NCBI GenBank assembly: GCA_001899635.1
Contig: MKVQ01000016.1
Coordinates: 373,627-437,626 of the forward strand
Origin: Myxococcales bacterium 68-20
GTDB lineage: Bacteria > Myxococcota_A > Polyangia > Polyangiales > Polyangiaceae
DNA: 64,000 nt
Direction: 5' to 3'
The translations under genes and the position numbers were made by a program. Positions 43,032 to 52,273 of the stretch are shown here, piece after piece; within the stretch, counting starts at the first letter, position 1; the number at the start of each line of letters is the position of its first letter. The notes beneath the pieces are model-generated. The model was not told the DNA's origin. It saw nothing but the letters and a program-made list of their open reading frames with translations, and searched no databases.

Positions 43032-44507
43032 TCAGAAGTGGCCCGACACCCGGTACGAAGGGTTGTCTCGCTGGGCCGCGGTGCAACCGGCGACGTTACG
43101 CTTCGACACGATGAACATGATTGTCGTGTCGTCGCCGTACTTGCTCGAGCCGCTCGGATTGATCCGGCACGTGCCGCTCCCGTTCGTATCGCAGTCGTAG
43201 GTATCCTTGTTCGTCTCGATTCGTAGATGGTAGCAACTCGGGAACGCGCTGCCCGTCACCGTCAGCGTGTAGTCGATGTTGTTCACGCAGAGGATGCTGC
43301 CCGTCCCGCGGACCTTGTAGAAGTCGGCGGCCGACCCGGTCGCGGGGTCGAAGCCGGTGATCCCCGGCGACGCGTGGATCTCGGAGTCGCTCGGCAGCCG
43401 TGCTGCCGAGAGCGCGGTGGAGGGCATCGTCAGGATGTCGTCGTCCTTGCAGCCGTGGTCCCCGAGATTGGTTGCGTTGTTCGTGTCGTGATTGCCGACG
43501 TACGGATCGGAGACCTCGCAGCCGTTGTTCTTGTCGTTGTCTACGTTGTACTTCTCGCCCTGACACGAGAAGGTGCAGGCGGCCTGGGTGCAGCCGACGT
43601 TGGCGTTCGGCTTCGTGTGGCCCGGGCAGACGTTGCCGCACGTTCCGCAGTTCTCGGGCCCCGAGACCGCCTGGGGGCAATACTCGGTCGTGCAGCCCGC
43701 CGGATCGGTCGCCGAGCAGGTCATCTTGCAGACCGGCGCCTGCGCCCCGCAGCTGTCGTAGCGCGTCGAGGCCGCGAGGCAGGTCCGCTGTCCGACGCAC
43801 TTGCCAGCCGCGTTCGTGCGCGTGCAGGTCTGAGGAGTCGCGACGCGATCGCAGAAGCCGCCGAGTGCATCGAGGCAGCTCAGACCGCCGGAGGGACGAC
43901 AGACCTTCGCGCCCGTGCCGTCGAGGGTGGTGTCGACGCAGGCGTAGTCGGGCGGGCACGCGTCCTGCCCGGCGATCGTGCAGTCGACGTGACACGCCTT
44001 GACGGTGTCGCCGGCGGCAACGCCGCACTTCTCGGAGAGCGATCCGCACTCGGCGTCGCTGCTACACGTCTTGCAATGCGCGGGGCTGCGCGGGACGCAG
44101 AAGCCGGCCGCCGCTCCGGGCGTGGCCGGATCACAGAAGAAGTTGTCGGAGCAGTCCGCCTGCGCGGTGCACGGCGTCACGCAGACCGACGTCGAGCCGC
44201 CGGCGAGGACGGCCTTGCACTCGCCCGACATGCAGTCGTCCGCCTTCGTGCAGGGGAAGCCGGCGGGATTGCCGCCCGGCGCGACGTCGATCGGGACGTC
44301 CGACGCCGCGTCGACCGGTGTCTCGGGATCAATCGGGACGACGCCGCCGCCGTCATCGATCGGAGACGTGGGCCCGCCGCTGCTGGTCTCGCCGCTTCCG
44401 CCGTCCTCATCGAACCCGAGACGACCGCCGTCACCGGCCGCCGTTGCGCACGCCGCGAGCAAACAGGCACCCGCCATCGCGAACGCGATGGAGTCTCTCC
44501 GCCTCAT
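43032..44507 (-). CDS. Cysteine-rich lipoprotein
   Basis: From ATG 44507 the product has 491 residues and a lipoprotein signal (lipobox LLAAC, Cys20). A Gly/Asp/Ser tether is followed by many Cys in pairs (CTKADDCMSGECKA, CTAQADCSDNFFCDP, CSSDAECGSLSEKCG, then ENCGTCGNVCPG), the style of myxobacterial surface lipoproteins. The last about 150 residues are a Cys-poor beta domain (DFYKVRGTGSILCVNNIDYTLTVTG), ending VSGHF. The start lies 14 bp from the stop of the choice-of-anchor gene, so the two are probably cotranscribed. An open frame to 44981 has no signal peptide. Confidence 0.82.
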   Translation of the reverse strand: MRRRDSIAFAMAGACLLAACATAAGDGGRLGFDEDGGSGETSSGGPTSPIDDGGGVVPIDPETPVDAASDVPIDVAPGGNPAGFPCTKADDCMSGECKAVLAGGSTSVCVTPCTAQADCSDNFFCDPATPGAAAGFCVPRSPAHCKTCSSDAECGSLSEKCGVAAGDTVKACHVDCTIAGQDACPPDYACVDTTLDGTGAKVCRPSGGLSCLDALGGFCDRVATPQTCTRTNAAGKCVGQRTCLAASTRYDSCGAQAPVCKMTCSATDPAGCTTEYCPQAVSGPENCGTCGNVCPGHTKPNANVGCTQAACTFSCQGEKYNVDNDKNNGCEVSDPYVGNHDTNNATNLGDHGCKDDDILTMPSTALSAARLPSDSEIHASPGITGFDPATGSAADFYKVRGTGSILCVNNIDYTLTVTGSAFPSCYHLRIETNKDTYDCDTNGSGTCRINPSGSSKYGDDTTIMFIVSKRNVAGCTAAQRDNPSYRVSGHF

Positions 44508-44521
44508 ACTCCAAGCATGAG

Positions 44522-45658
44522 CTATCTCAGGCGAGTCGTCGACGTTTCTGTGTCGTTCGGGAGCCAGACGAAGCGGTCGATCAGCACCGTGGAGTCGAAC
44601 TTCGGGTCCCCGGTATCCCAGATCAGGAGCTCCAGGGTCATCACCTCCCCCGGCGTCACGGCGGCTTGCGTCGTGAGCCACCCCGTGGCGCCACCGCCGG
44701 TACTGAGCTGTCCGTTGCAGTACAGACCGGGGACGTAGAAGCCTGTCTCCTCGAGCTCGGCGACGTTTCCGCCGCAGGTCGAGGTCTGGAAGATCGGCGG
44801 CTGCCCGCGGCATCCGGTCTGGGTTCCGACGGTGCAACGGTCGAAGAAGGCGCTGTTGACGCTGATCGGGCGCTGCATCGCGTCGAACGCCACGTTCTCG
44901 GCGACACCGCCGTTGAACGCCGAGGACTTGAGCCACATGACGAACCCGTCGTTGAAGCGGCTGCAGACGTAGTCGGGCCACTCACCCGAGTAGAAGTCGA
45001 AGTCGAGGGAGAAACCGCGCGCGTTCTTCGGGACGTCGATCGTGAGCTTCACGCTGATGGCGTCGAAGATCTGGTCGCTGACCGCGCAGCCTCCAACCGC
45101 TTTCGGATAACCGGGAGGAGCAGCGCCGAGCGTCGGCGTCCCGCCCTGCATCTGGACCCCCTGCTTGAAGCAATGCGTGAGCGAGGAAGGGTCGCAGGTC
45201 GTCGCCTGGACGTCGTCGAAGGGACGCGCCCAGCCGGTGCTGAGCACCCCGAGCTTCGTGCCTTCGCGCGGCCGGATCACTTTGCCGAAGGCCGGAAGGA
45301 TGCCGTGCTGCCCGTCGGCCGGCGCCGCGGTCGCGGCATACCCGCGCGTGAACGTCGCCGAGCGCACGCCCTTGCAGAGGCCGAGCGCCTTCGCGAACGC
45401 GGCGGCATCGGAGAAGACCGGGAGATCCGCATCGCAGGTGGGCGTGTTGTCGATCAGACCGTCGCCGTCGTCGTCGCAGCCGTTACCTGGAATGTCGAAG
45501 TTCGCCGGATCCGAGGGACACGGGCCCGCAGCATCGCCGAAGGTCGCCGGCGGCACGCCCGGCCCCGCGTCCGCGGCCGGGTCGAACCCCGAACGCGAGT
45601 CGGAGCCACAAGCAGCCACCACGAGCAGCGCGAACCCGATCGTCCTGGCTCGGAGCAC
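44522..45658 (-). CDS. Choice-of-anchor L-like lipoprotein
   Basis: Starting at GTG 45658 the product has 378 residues with a compact lipoprotein signal (MLRARTIGFALLVVAAC, Cys17). Residues about 60-75 (GNGCDDDGDGLIDN) form a calcium-binding-like acidic loop. The main domain contains GFSLDFDFYSGEWPDYVCSR and FNDGFVMWL, closely matching choice-of-anchor L surface domains. A TTG at 45685 would add nine residues before the signal. The protein is expected at the outer surface; ligand unknown. It precedes the Cys-rich lipoprotein gene by 14 bp. Confidence 0.82.
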   Translation of the reverse strand: MLRARTIGFALLVVAACGSDSRSGFDPAADAGPGVPPATFGDAAGPCPSDPANFDIPGNGCDDDGDGLIDNTPTCDADLPVFSDAAAFAKALGLCKGVRSATFTRGYAATAAPADGQHGILPAFGKVIRPREGTKLGVLSTGWARPFDDVQATTCDPSSLTHCFKQGVQMQGGTPTLGAAPPGYPKAVGGCAVSDQIFDAISVKLTIDVPKNARGFSLDFDFYSGEWPDYVCSRFNDGFVMWLKSSAFNGGVAENVAFDAMQRPISVNSAFFDRCTVGTQTGCRGQPPIFQTSTCGGNVAELEETGFYVPGLYCNGQLSTGGGATGWLTTQAAVTPGEVMTLELLIWDTGDPKFDSTVLIDRFVWLPNDTETSTTRLR

Positions 45659-45806
45659 GAGACAATCCTCGCACGTCTCGTCCAAAAAGCACTCGCGGTT
45701 TGCCGCTCATCGAGAGTCGAGAGCTGTGGTGGGGCCTTCGCGCGGGCATCATCGAGAGCCCGAGGCCGGCGGCGCGCGGGCGGGGCGGTCGACGACCTCC
45801 CCCTCG

Positions 45807-46784
45807 TCATCCAACGATCTGCCGCGGCAGATCCGCCACGGCGCGCCCCTGCTCCTCGGCGAGCACGCGATCTCGCAAAGCTCGAACGCTCGTCGGACCG
45901 ACGCGGACGGGGTCCTCGTCCGCTTCGCGTACACGGCTGTAGCCATCGACCTTGATCCACAGCTCGATGATGCCGGCGCGGCGTCGACGGTCCGCTAGCA
46001 CGTAGTCGTCCGGCATGCCCCCGCCCCACCCGCAGTAGGTCACGACGCGCATCCCCGGTCGTGCCTGAGACATGAACTCCTGCATGTGGCCCACGTCGCG
46101 CCAGAAGCGCTCCTCGCTGAGCTCCACGGTGTCGTCGAGATAGTCTTGGCGTGTGCAGAGGTTCTCCGCGAACGGGTTGAAGAGGTAGATCCCGTCGACG
46201 CCCGCCGGGTCCACGTCCGCCAGCGTCCCGCGGAGGAGGTGGATGTCGACGCCGACCTTCGCGGCCGCGGCACGCCCGACCTCCACGAAGTGCGGGCGGT
46301 GCTCGACACCTTTCACGACCGCGTCGACGGCGGCCGCCGCGACGATGCAGAACTTGCCGACGCCCGCGCCGACGTCGAGAACGACGGCCCCCGGCTTCGG
46401 CGCCAGCAGCTTCGCGGCGGCCGCCGCGACCTCGACCGGAGTCCAGTGGACGCTCGAAGCACGTCGGACGGAGAGCGGGTAGATCTCGTCGAACACGCGG
46501 TCGTCGACGAGCTGACCGTTGCGGAGAGCGTGACGGATACGCGTGAAGTCCGCGAGCTCACGCCCCGGGCGTGCAGTCGGAATCCGCGTCGGTGGACGTT
46601 CGGTCGCGTTGGTCGCGTGGGTCGCGGGAGAGGACGGGGAGTCGGAGCGCCCTCCGGCCGCCCGCCTGCGAGGCTCGCTGGCGCTCGAGAGATCGCGGGT
46701 CGACGGCGCTGGCAATGAAGCTCGTGCTCCATGCGAAGAGCCGACCGCAGACGCTCTCCCTGACTCGATCTCGAGATTCTTCAT
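45807..46784 (-). CDS. SAM-dependent methyltransferase with disordered N-terminus
   Basis: From ATG 46784 (GAGG upstream) the protein is 325 residues. The first about 80 residues are Ser/Arg/Pro-rich and probably unstructured. The Rossmann-like domain begins near residue 130 with motif I VVLDVGAGVGKFC, then VKGVEHRPHFVEVG, the acidic strand GIYLFNPFAENL and a C-terminal RVVTYCGWGG. SSVHWTPVEVAAAAAKLL before motif I is typical of small class I methyltransferases. The substrate cannot be read. Longer in-frame starts reach 46916. It is divergent from the sigma54 activator gene. Confidence 0.8.
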   Translation of the reverse strand: MKNLEIESGRASAVGSSHGARASLPAPSTRDLSSASEPRRRAAGGRSDSPSSPATHATNATERPPTRIPTARPGRELADFTRIRHALRNGQLVDDRVFDEIYPLSVRRASSVHWTPVEVAAAAAKLLAPKPGAVVLDVGAGVGKFCIVAAAAVDAVVKGVEHRPHFVEVGRAAAAKVGVDIHLLRGTLADVDPAGVDGIYLFNPFAENLCTRQDYLDDTVELSEERFWRDVGHMQEFMSQARPGMRVVTYCGWGGGMPDDYVLADRRRRAGIIELWIKVDGYSRVREADEDPVRVGPTSVRALRDRVLAEEQGRAVADLPRQIVG

Positions 46785-47098
46785 CGTAGCCTCGACGGAG
46801 GTGCCGGCCCGAGGTCCCTCCGAACGCATGCATGCATCCAGGACGCCGGATCGCCGCGCATCGAGCAAATCGCGTACCGTCCGCATTTCCCGCGGTGGCA
46901 GCGAGCGCGGGAACAACCGCCTCGCGCGGTGCCAGGATGACGCAACCGGTAGAGGGCGTCGACGCGCGAGAACCGGCCACTATGACGTAGTCGATCCGTC
47001 ATGCAGGCCGTCAGACGCCAGCTCGTCCGCTGAAATGCGTGCTCTTCGCGCCGTTGTCCGGGTCGAACCGGACGGGAAACGGCGCTAGGGTGAGGGCC
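46785..47098. other. Divergent intergenic region, no gene seen
   Basis: These 314 bp separate the methyltransferase from the sigma54 activator. Upstream in-frame starts for either gene would shorten the gap, but no separate gene, repeat or clear promoter was found. The sequence is slightly less GC-rich around 46970-47010, where promoters would be expected. Confidence 0.4.
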
Positions 47099-48103
47099 GT
47101 GCCTCGAACGAAGCGCGCCGCCGATGTCGTCTTCGAGCCGATCACCGAGTCCGCCGCGATGCGTGAGCTCAACCGAGTTCTGCGCGCCGTAGCGCCGAAG
47201 GAGGTCGTCGTCAGTTTCATCGGCGAGAGCGGCACCGGAAAGGACGTGCTCGCGCGGCGACTCCACGAGCTGTCGCATCGCCGGAGCGGCCCGTTCGTCC
47301 CCATCAACTGCGCGGCGATCCCCGAGGCGCTCTTCGAGAGCGAGCTCTTCGGGCACGAGCGCGGCGCCTTCACCGGTGCGAGCGAGCGTGCGCGGGGCAA
47401 GATCGAGGTCGCTCGCGGCGGAACGCTCTTCCTCGACGAGGTCGGCGAGATGCCGTTGGGCGTCCAGGCGAAGCTGCTCCGGTTCCTCGAGAACCGGAAG
47501 TTCATGCGCGTCGGCGGCACGACGAAGATCAGCGTGGACGCCCGGGTCGTCTGCGCGACGCTGCGCCCGCTCGAAGACGACATCCGGGCCGGTCGCTTCC
47601 GTGGCGACCTCTTCTATCGGCTCCAGGGGATCCCGCTGATGGTCCCGCCCCTTCGAGAACGAAGGGCGGACATCGGACCGCTCGTCCGACAGTTCACCGC
47701 CGAGCTGTCTGCGCGCCACGAGACGAAGCCGCCGACGTATGCGCGAAGCGCGATGTCGGCCCTCATGGCGTATTCGTGGCCGGGCAACATCCGCGAGCTC
47801 CGCAACGTCGTCGAGCTCCTCTGCCTCCTGCGCGAGGGCAAGGTCGCGCGCGTCCAAGATCTCCCGGAAGCGCTTCGGCGCGAGACGACGGTCGCCCGCG
47901 AGGACCCGACAGCTTCGGAGGAGCTCCGGGTCCGCCTCGATCAACCGCTCGAGAAGATCGTCACGACCGTGCTCGAAACGGCGCTCCTGCTCGAAGGCGG
48001 CAACCGTTCGCGGGCGGCGCGCCGCCTCGGTGTGAGCCTCCGGACGATGCAGCGTTACGTTGCACGGGGTCGCGTGCAGTCGAAAGCCGTGACACGTCGC
48101 TGA
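47099..48103 (+). CDS. Sigma54-dependent transcription activator without sensor domain
   Basis: From GTG 47099 the protein is 334 residues. It consists of an AAA+ domain with Walker A GESGTGKD, the sigma54-contact loop GAFTGA, Walker B GGTLFLDEVGE and the arginine-finger region, followed by a Fis-type helix-turn-helix (GNRSRAARRLGVSLRTMQRYV). Only about 15 residues precede the AAA+ domain, so there is no receiver, GAF or PAS domain and its activity must be set by expression or by a partner. It opens sigma54 promoters with ATP. A matching -24/-12 site lies 147 bp downstream, before the receiver-like protein and the hydrogenase-like genes, which are its probable targets. Confidence 0.9.
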   Translation: MPRTKRAADVVFEPITESAAMRELNRVLRAVAPKEVVVSFIGESGTGKDVLARRLHELSHRRSGPFVPINCAAIPEALFESELFGHERGAFTGASERARGKIEVARGGTLFLDEVGEMPLGVQAKLLRFLENRKFMRVGGTTKISVDARVVCATLRPLEDDIRAGRFRGDLFYRLQGIPLMVPPLRERRADIGPLVRQFTAELSARHETKPPTYARSAMSALMAYSWPGNIRELRNVVELLCLLREGKVARVQDLPEALRRETTVAREDPTASEELRVRLDQPLEKIVTTVLETALLLEGGNRSRAARRLGVSLRTMQRYVARGRVQSKAVTRR

Positions 48104-48249
48104 CGACGCCTCTCGAGCGTGCCCATCCGTCCCGCCATCGTGTCGGGAGAGCGCGCTCGACGGGCGCTTTCGCTATGACAACCTGACGTCCTCCGCGTCT
48201 GGAGCGAGCACGCGCGCGCGAACGGCCACGAACGTCGTCTCGCATTCGA

Positions 48250-48265
48250 TGGCATCCGCATTGCC
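48250..48265 (+). promoter_or_regulatory. Predicted sigma54 (-24/-12) promoter
   Basis: TGGCATC-CGCA-TTGCC matches the sigma54 consensus (TGGCACG-N4-TTGCW) at all four invariant bases (GG at 48251-48252, GC at 48263-48264) with exact spacing and only C-to-T, G-to-C and final C differences. It lies just past a sigma54 activator gene and immediately before the receiver-like gene and the Ehr-like operon. Transcription would begin near 48276. Confidence 0.72.
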
Positions 48266-48296
48266 CCTGGGGTCCGCGATGCGGACGCGCAGGAGA

Positions 48297-48695
48297 ATGA
48301 CAGCCTGGCAGGAGGTCGCGATCATCTCGGCAAACCCGGAGACGCGGGGCGGCCTCGAGAAGTACCTTCGTGGCGTCGGCATCGCGGCCCGGGGATGCCG
48401 GAGGCTGGAGGACTGCGCCGACCTCACCAGCGCCTCCACGCTCGCGGTCGTGCTCTTCCCCGACGACTTCGCGTGGGAGGCCGTCATCGCGACGATCGCC
48501 GAGCTCGCACGACGGTGTGAAACGACGCTTCGTCTGCTCGTCACGGGGCAACCCAAGAAGTACGAGCGGCTCGTCGAAGGGCGCCCGAACGTCGTGGTGG
48601 TTTCGCGTCCGGCATGGGGCTGGACGATCCTCGACGCGATCCGCTCGCATGCGGACAGAACGAAGACACGCCGCCGCGGCCAGGTGTCGTCGTGA
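48297..48695 (+). CDS. Receiver-like protein without evident phospho-acceptor
   Basis: From ATG 48297 the product has 132 residues with a receiver-like fold: EVAIISANPETRGGLEKYL, then GCRRLEDCADL, LAVVLFPDDFAWEAV, LRLLVTGQP and VVVVSRPAWGWTILDAIRS. The strand where a receiver carries its Asp reads LAVVLFPDD, but the N-terminal acidic pair (usually DD) and the Lys of strand 5 are missing, so phosphorylation is doubtful. Starts at 48249 and 48279 are in frame, but the first lies on top of the predicted promoter. Its position suggests it transmits a signal to the activator or the complex; this is inference. Confidence 0.65.
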   Translation: MTAWQEVAIISANPETRGGLEKYLRGVGIAARGCRRLEDCADLTSASTLAVVLFPDDFAWEAVIATIAELARRCETTLRLLVTGQPKKYERLVEGRPNVVVVSRPAWGWTILDAIRSHADRTKTRRRGQVSS

Positions 48696-48747
48696 CGAAG
48701 GGGCTGCGCGCTCACGTGCCCGTCGCGCTCTCTCGGAGCTCTTGATC

Positions 48748-50730
48748 ATGTCTTCGATCGTGCTCGCGGCGGGACTGTTGATGCTTGGAGCGGTTCTCGC
48801 CGTCACGCTGCCTCGGAATGGGCTCCGCGCAGCGGCGTCCGTCGTGACTCAGCTGGCCGCGTGCATGCAGGTCGGCCCGTCCCTCCTCCGTGTCCTCCGC
48901 ACGCGCGCGCCGCTCGAGGGCATCCTCCACTGGTCGTATCCGGTCGAGGACATCAACCTTCGCATCGATGCGCTGAGCGCCTTCTTCCTCGCGTGGTCGC
49001 TGCCGATGACGCTGCTCGGGACGATCTACGCGATCGGGTACCTGAAGCCGTACTTCGCTTCCGGTCGCAACGGTGGACCTCAGTTCGCGCTGCTCAACAT
49101 GACGTCGCTCGCGTTCCTCGTCGTCTACTCGGCACAGAACGCGCTCGTGTTCCTGATCGGATGGGAGATCGCCGCCGTCGCCGCCTGGCTGATGGTGATC
49201 TGGGACTACCGCAACCAGAGGATCCGCTTCGCGGGGTTCAACTACCTGATCTCGACGCACATCGGCCTGTTCGTCCTCGTCGCTGCGTTCATGCTCATGT
49301 ACGCCCAGACCGGCTCGATGGACTTCGGCACGTTCGGAGCGGTGCTGTCGAAGCCAGGGCGGCTCCGCGGCGTCGCCTTCCTCCTCCTCGGCGTCTCGTT
49401 CGCGCTGAAATCGGCCTTCTTCCCGTTCCACACGTGGCTGCCGCGCGCGCACTCGGCCGCGCCGGCTCACGTGTCGGCGCTGATGTCGGGCGTGATCCAC
49501 AAGGCAGGCCTGTTCGCGTTCCTCCGCTTCCTCCTCCTCCTGGGACGGCCCGAAGAATGGATGGGATGGACCGTTCTCGTGTTCGGCGCCGCGTCGGCGT
49601 TCTTCGGGGTGCTCTACACCGCCGCGCAGCGGGACATGAAGCGCCTGCTCGGATACTCCTCGACGGAGAACGTCGGCATCGCCGCGATGGGCTTCGGCGT
49701 CGGCTGTCTCGGGATGACGTGGGGGCTCCCGCTCCTGGTGACGGCTGGCTTCGCAGGAGGCCTGCTCCACCTGCTCAATCACGGCATCTTCAAGTGTCTG
49801 CTCTTCTACGCGGCGGGCGCGGTGTACCGGGCCACCCACACTGTCGATCTCGAGCGTCTCGGCGGGCTCCTCCGCCGCCTTCCGAGCGCCGGCTGGCTCT
49901 TTCTCGTCGGCGGCATCGCCATCGCGGCGCTACCGCCGCTCAACGGCTTCGTGAGCGAGCTCGTCATCTACTCGGGCTTGCTCTCCGGCGCCGCGCCGTC
50001 GCCGCCCGCGCGAGCGGCCCTCGTCGCGGCAGCAGCGCTCCTCGCCTTCGTCGGCGCCGTGAGCGCGCTCTCCATCGTGCGCGCATTCGGGATCGCGTTC
50101 CTCGGGTCACCGCGCGACGCGAGCGTGCACGTCTCGTCGCCGACGCCGCTCTCGATGAACGGCCCGATGGTCCTCCACGCCTGCGCCGCCGCGCTCATCG
50201 GTCTCTTTCCACTCCTCGGGCTCGCTGCAGCACGCGCGCCCACGGCGCTCTTCTTCGTCCCCGGGCAACCAACGAACGACGGCCACCTCGTTGCGTTGCT
50301 CTCGCCGATCCAGATCGCGACGCAAGCGTTCGCAGGCCTCGTCGTGATCATGTGCGCGATCGGCTGGGCCGCCGGACGCCGAGCCCGCGCCCATGTGACG
50401 TGGGGATGCGGCTACACGGCGACCAACTCGCGGATGCAGTACACGGCGAGCTCGTTCTCGGCGCAGCTCGCGCGCATCTTCGAGCCGTTCCTGCCGCAGC
50501 TCCGTCGAGAGCGACTGCCGCACGAGATCTTCCCGCAGGAGCGGAGCCACGTCGCCACGCACCACGTCGACGCCGTCGAGCGGCGCATGTTCGAGGTCCT
50601 CGGGCAGGGCGAGGAGATCATCTCGAAGACGTCGGAGCGCATCCCGGAGCAGCCTCGGTTCGCGTTCGCTGCCGGGCTGATCGTGCTCGTCGTCGTCGTC
50701 GGCCTTCTGCTCGGAGCGGGCGCCCGATGA
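48748..50730 (+). CDS. Hydrogenase-4/complex-I-like membrane subunit (HyfB/NuoL type)
   Basis: A 660-residue antiporter-like membrane subunit with about 15 hydrophobic helices. The family core is clear: LVFLIGWEIAAVAAWLMV (conserved Glu), FALKSAFFPFHTWLPRAHSAAPAHVSALMSG (conserved Lys and HxWLP) and NHGIFKCLLFYAAGAV (His and Lys of the proton path). These subunits carry protons or Na+ across the membrane in hydrogenase-4, formate hydrogenlyase and complex I. Here it is the first of six overlapping genes of the complex. The next gene starts at its stop (ATGA). Confidence 0.9.
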   Translation: MSSIVLAAGLLMLGAVLAVTLPRNGLRAAASVVTQLAACMQVGPSLLRVLRTRAPLEGILHWSYPVEDINLRIDALSAFFLAWSLPMTLLGTIYAIGYLKPYFASGRNGGPQFALLNMTSLAFLVVYSAQNALVFLIGWEIAAVAAWLMVIWDYRNQRIRFAGFNYLISTHIGLFVLVAAFMLMYAQTGSMDFGTFGAVLSKPGRLRGVAFLLLGVSFALKSAFFPFHTWLPRAHSAAPAHVSALMSGVIHKAGLFAFLRFLLLLGRPEEWMGWTVLVFGAASAFFGVLYTAAQRDMKRLLGYSSTENVGIAAMGFGVGCLGMTWGLPLLVTAGFAGGLLHLLNHGIFKCLLFYAAGAVYRATHTVDLERLGGLLRRLPSAGWLFLVGGIAIAALPPLNGFVSELVIYSGLLSGAAPSPPARAALVAAAALLAFVGAVSALSIVRAFGIAFLGSPRDASVHVSSPTPLSMNGPMVLHACAAALIGLFPLLGLAAARAPTALFFVPGQPTNDGHLVALLSPIQIATQAFAGLVVIMCAIGWAAGRRARAHVTWGCGYTATNSRMQYTASSFSAQLARIFEPFLPQLRRERLPHEIFPQERSHVATHHVDAVERRMFEVLGQGEEIISKTSERIPEQPRFAFAAGLIVLVVVVGLLLGAGAR

Positions 50731-51653
50731 CCGCTCTACTCGCCCTTCACGTCGTCGTGCTCCTGGCGCTTCCCACGTTCGTCGTCGGCGCGATCAACCG
50801 CACGAAGGCGCTGTGGTCCGGCCGTCGTGGTCAGCCGCTCGCGCAGCTCGCGTTCGACGTGGTCCGGCTCCTACGCAAACGCGCCGTCTACAGTCGGGGG
50901 ACGACGCCGGTATTCCGCCTCACACCGTGGCTCGGCCTCGCGACCGCGCTCGCCGCCGGGCTCCTCGTGCCGGTGCTGGGCAGCACCGCGCCGATCTCGT
51001 TTCCGTTCGACTTCGTCGCCTTCGCCTACGTATGGGGGCTCGGCCGGGTGGCGCTCATACTCGGCGCGCTCGACACGGGCAGCGCGTTCGAGGGGATGGG
51101 CGCGAGCCGCGAGGCCACGTTTGCCGCGCTCCTCGAGCCGGCGTTCTTCCTCGTGGCCGGAGCGATGTGCTTGCTCACGAACAAGCGATCGTTCTCGGCC
51201 GTGCTCGAGCTCCGGCCGACCGGCGCGATCGACGGCGCTGCGTGGGTCGCGAGCGTCGTCGCGCTGTTCATCGTCGTCCAGGTCGAGTCGGCGCGGATGC
51301 CCGTCGACGACCCGACGACACACCTCGAGCTCACGATGGTGCACGAGGTCATGGTCCTCGACCACAGCGGCCCCGATCTCGCCGCCCTCCAGGCGGGCGC
51401 CGCCATCAAGCTCACCGTGGGTCTCTCGCTCGTCGCCGCCCTCGTGAACCCCGTGGTCGGTCATGCGACACCACTCGCGACGGCCGCGGTCAACGTGATG
51501 CTCACACTCGCTCTCGCGATCGCGGTCGGAACGGTCGAGTCTCTCGTCGCCCGGCTCGCGATGCGCGCCGTCCCTCGGTACGTCGTCGCCGGGGTCGTCG
51601 CCGGGGGGATCGCTTTGCTCGCCACCACCTTCGGCGCGGGAGGCACCGGATGA
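50727..51653 (+). CDS. Membrane anchor subunit (HyfC/NuoH type)
   Basis: A 308-residue protein with about eight hydrophobic helices and the NuoH signature region ESARMPVDDPTTHLELTMVHEVMVLDHSGPDLA, which links the soluble and membrane parts of complex-I-like enzymes. It also shows GLGRVALILGALDTGSAFEGMGASREATFAALLEP with conserved Glu residues. It is fully consistent with HyfC/HycD. Coupled on both sides by ATGA overlaps, so produced in step with the neighbours. Confidence 0.9.
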   Translation: MTALLALHVVVLLALPTFVVGAINRTKALWSGRRGQPLAQLAFDVVRLLRKRAVYSRGTTPVFRLTPWLGLATALAAGLLVPVLGSTAPISFPFDFVAFAYVWGLGRVALILGALDTGSAFEGMGASREATFAALLEPAFFLVAGAMCLLTNKRSFSAVLELRPTGAIDGAAWVASVVALFIVVQVESARMPVDDPTTHLELTMVHEVMVLDHSGPDLAALQAGAAIKLTVGLSLVAALVNPVVGHATPLATAAVNVMLTLALAIAVGTVESLVARLAMRAVPRYVVAGVVAGGIALLATTFGAGGTG

Positions 51654-52273
51654 GCGGCCTCTTGATCGCGTTCGCGATCGTGGTCCTGATTCCGCTCTTC
51701 GTCGCGACCTGGCGTACGAGCTTGCTCGGCCTCGCGCTCCAGGGCGCTCTCATCGCGTGGCTTTCGCTGCGCGACGAGAGCACGGTCACCCTCGACGTCG
51801 CGCTCATCGCAGTCGACGTCATCGGGCTCCGCACCGTCGCGGCGCCGCTGCTCCTCTACCAGGTGATGCGCCGTCGGAACGCGCCGCCGCGCAACGACGT
51901 CATCGCGCCGAACCTCTTCTCGTGGGCGATCGCCCTTGGCCTCGTCGTCGTTGCGTTCCGCGCCGCCGACGTGCTCGTGCCGATCGAAGGCGACGATCAG
52001 ATGCTCGTCGCGGTCGCCGCCGCCTCGTTCGTCCTCGGCCTCTTCGTCCTTGCCGCGTCACGCGCGACGTTCAGCCAGATCATCGGCGTGCTCCGGATCG
52101 AGAACGCGATCGCGCTCTTCGAGCTCGGCGCCCCCGGCGAGCACGGCTCGGCAGGGCTCTACGCGGCGATGAGCGGGGTGCTCCTCGTCTCGGTCCTCTT
52201 CTTCCGCTGGTACCTCGTGCACGTGACCAGCGAAGGCGACGACGAGCCCGCCACGGAGTCTGCGGTCCTATGA
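51650..52273 (+). CDS. Small membrane subunit (HyfE type)
   Basis: A 207-residue protein with about six hydrophobic helices, corresponding to HyfE, which combines NuoK-like helices with an N-terminal extension. The NuoK-like part shows Glu residues inside predicted helices (RIENAIALFELGA), expected for ion translocation. It overlaps its neighbours by ATGA on both sides. Identification rests on order and topology as much as on sequence. Confidence 0.85.
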   Translation: MSGLLIAFAIVVLIPLFVATWRTSLLGLALQGALIAWLSLRDESTVTLDVALIAVDVIGLRTVAAPLLLYQVMRRRNAPPRNDVIAPNLFSWAIALGLVVVAFRAADVLVPIEGDDQMLVAVAAASFVLGLFVLAASRATFSQIIGVLRIENAIALFELGAPGEHGSAGLYAAMSGVLLVSVLFFRWYLVHVTSEGDDEPATESAVL

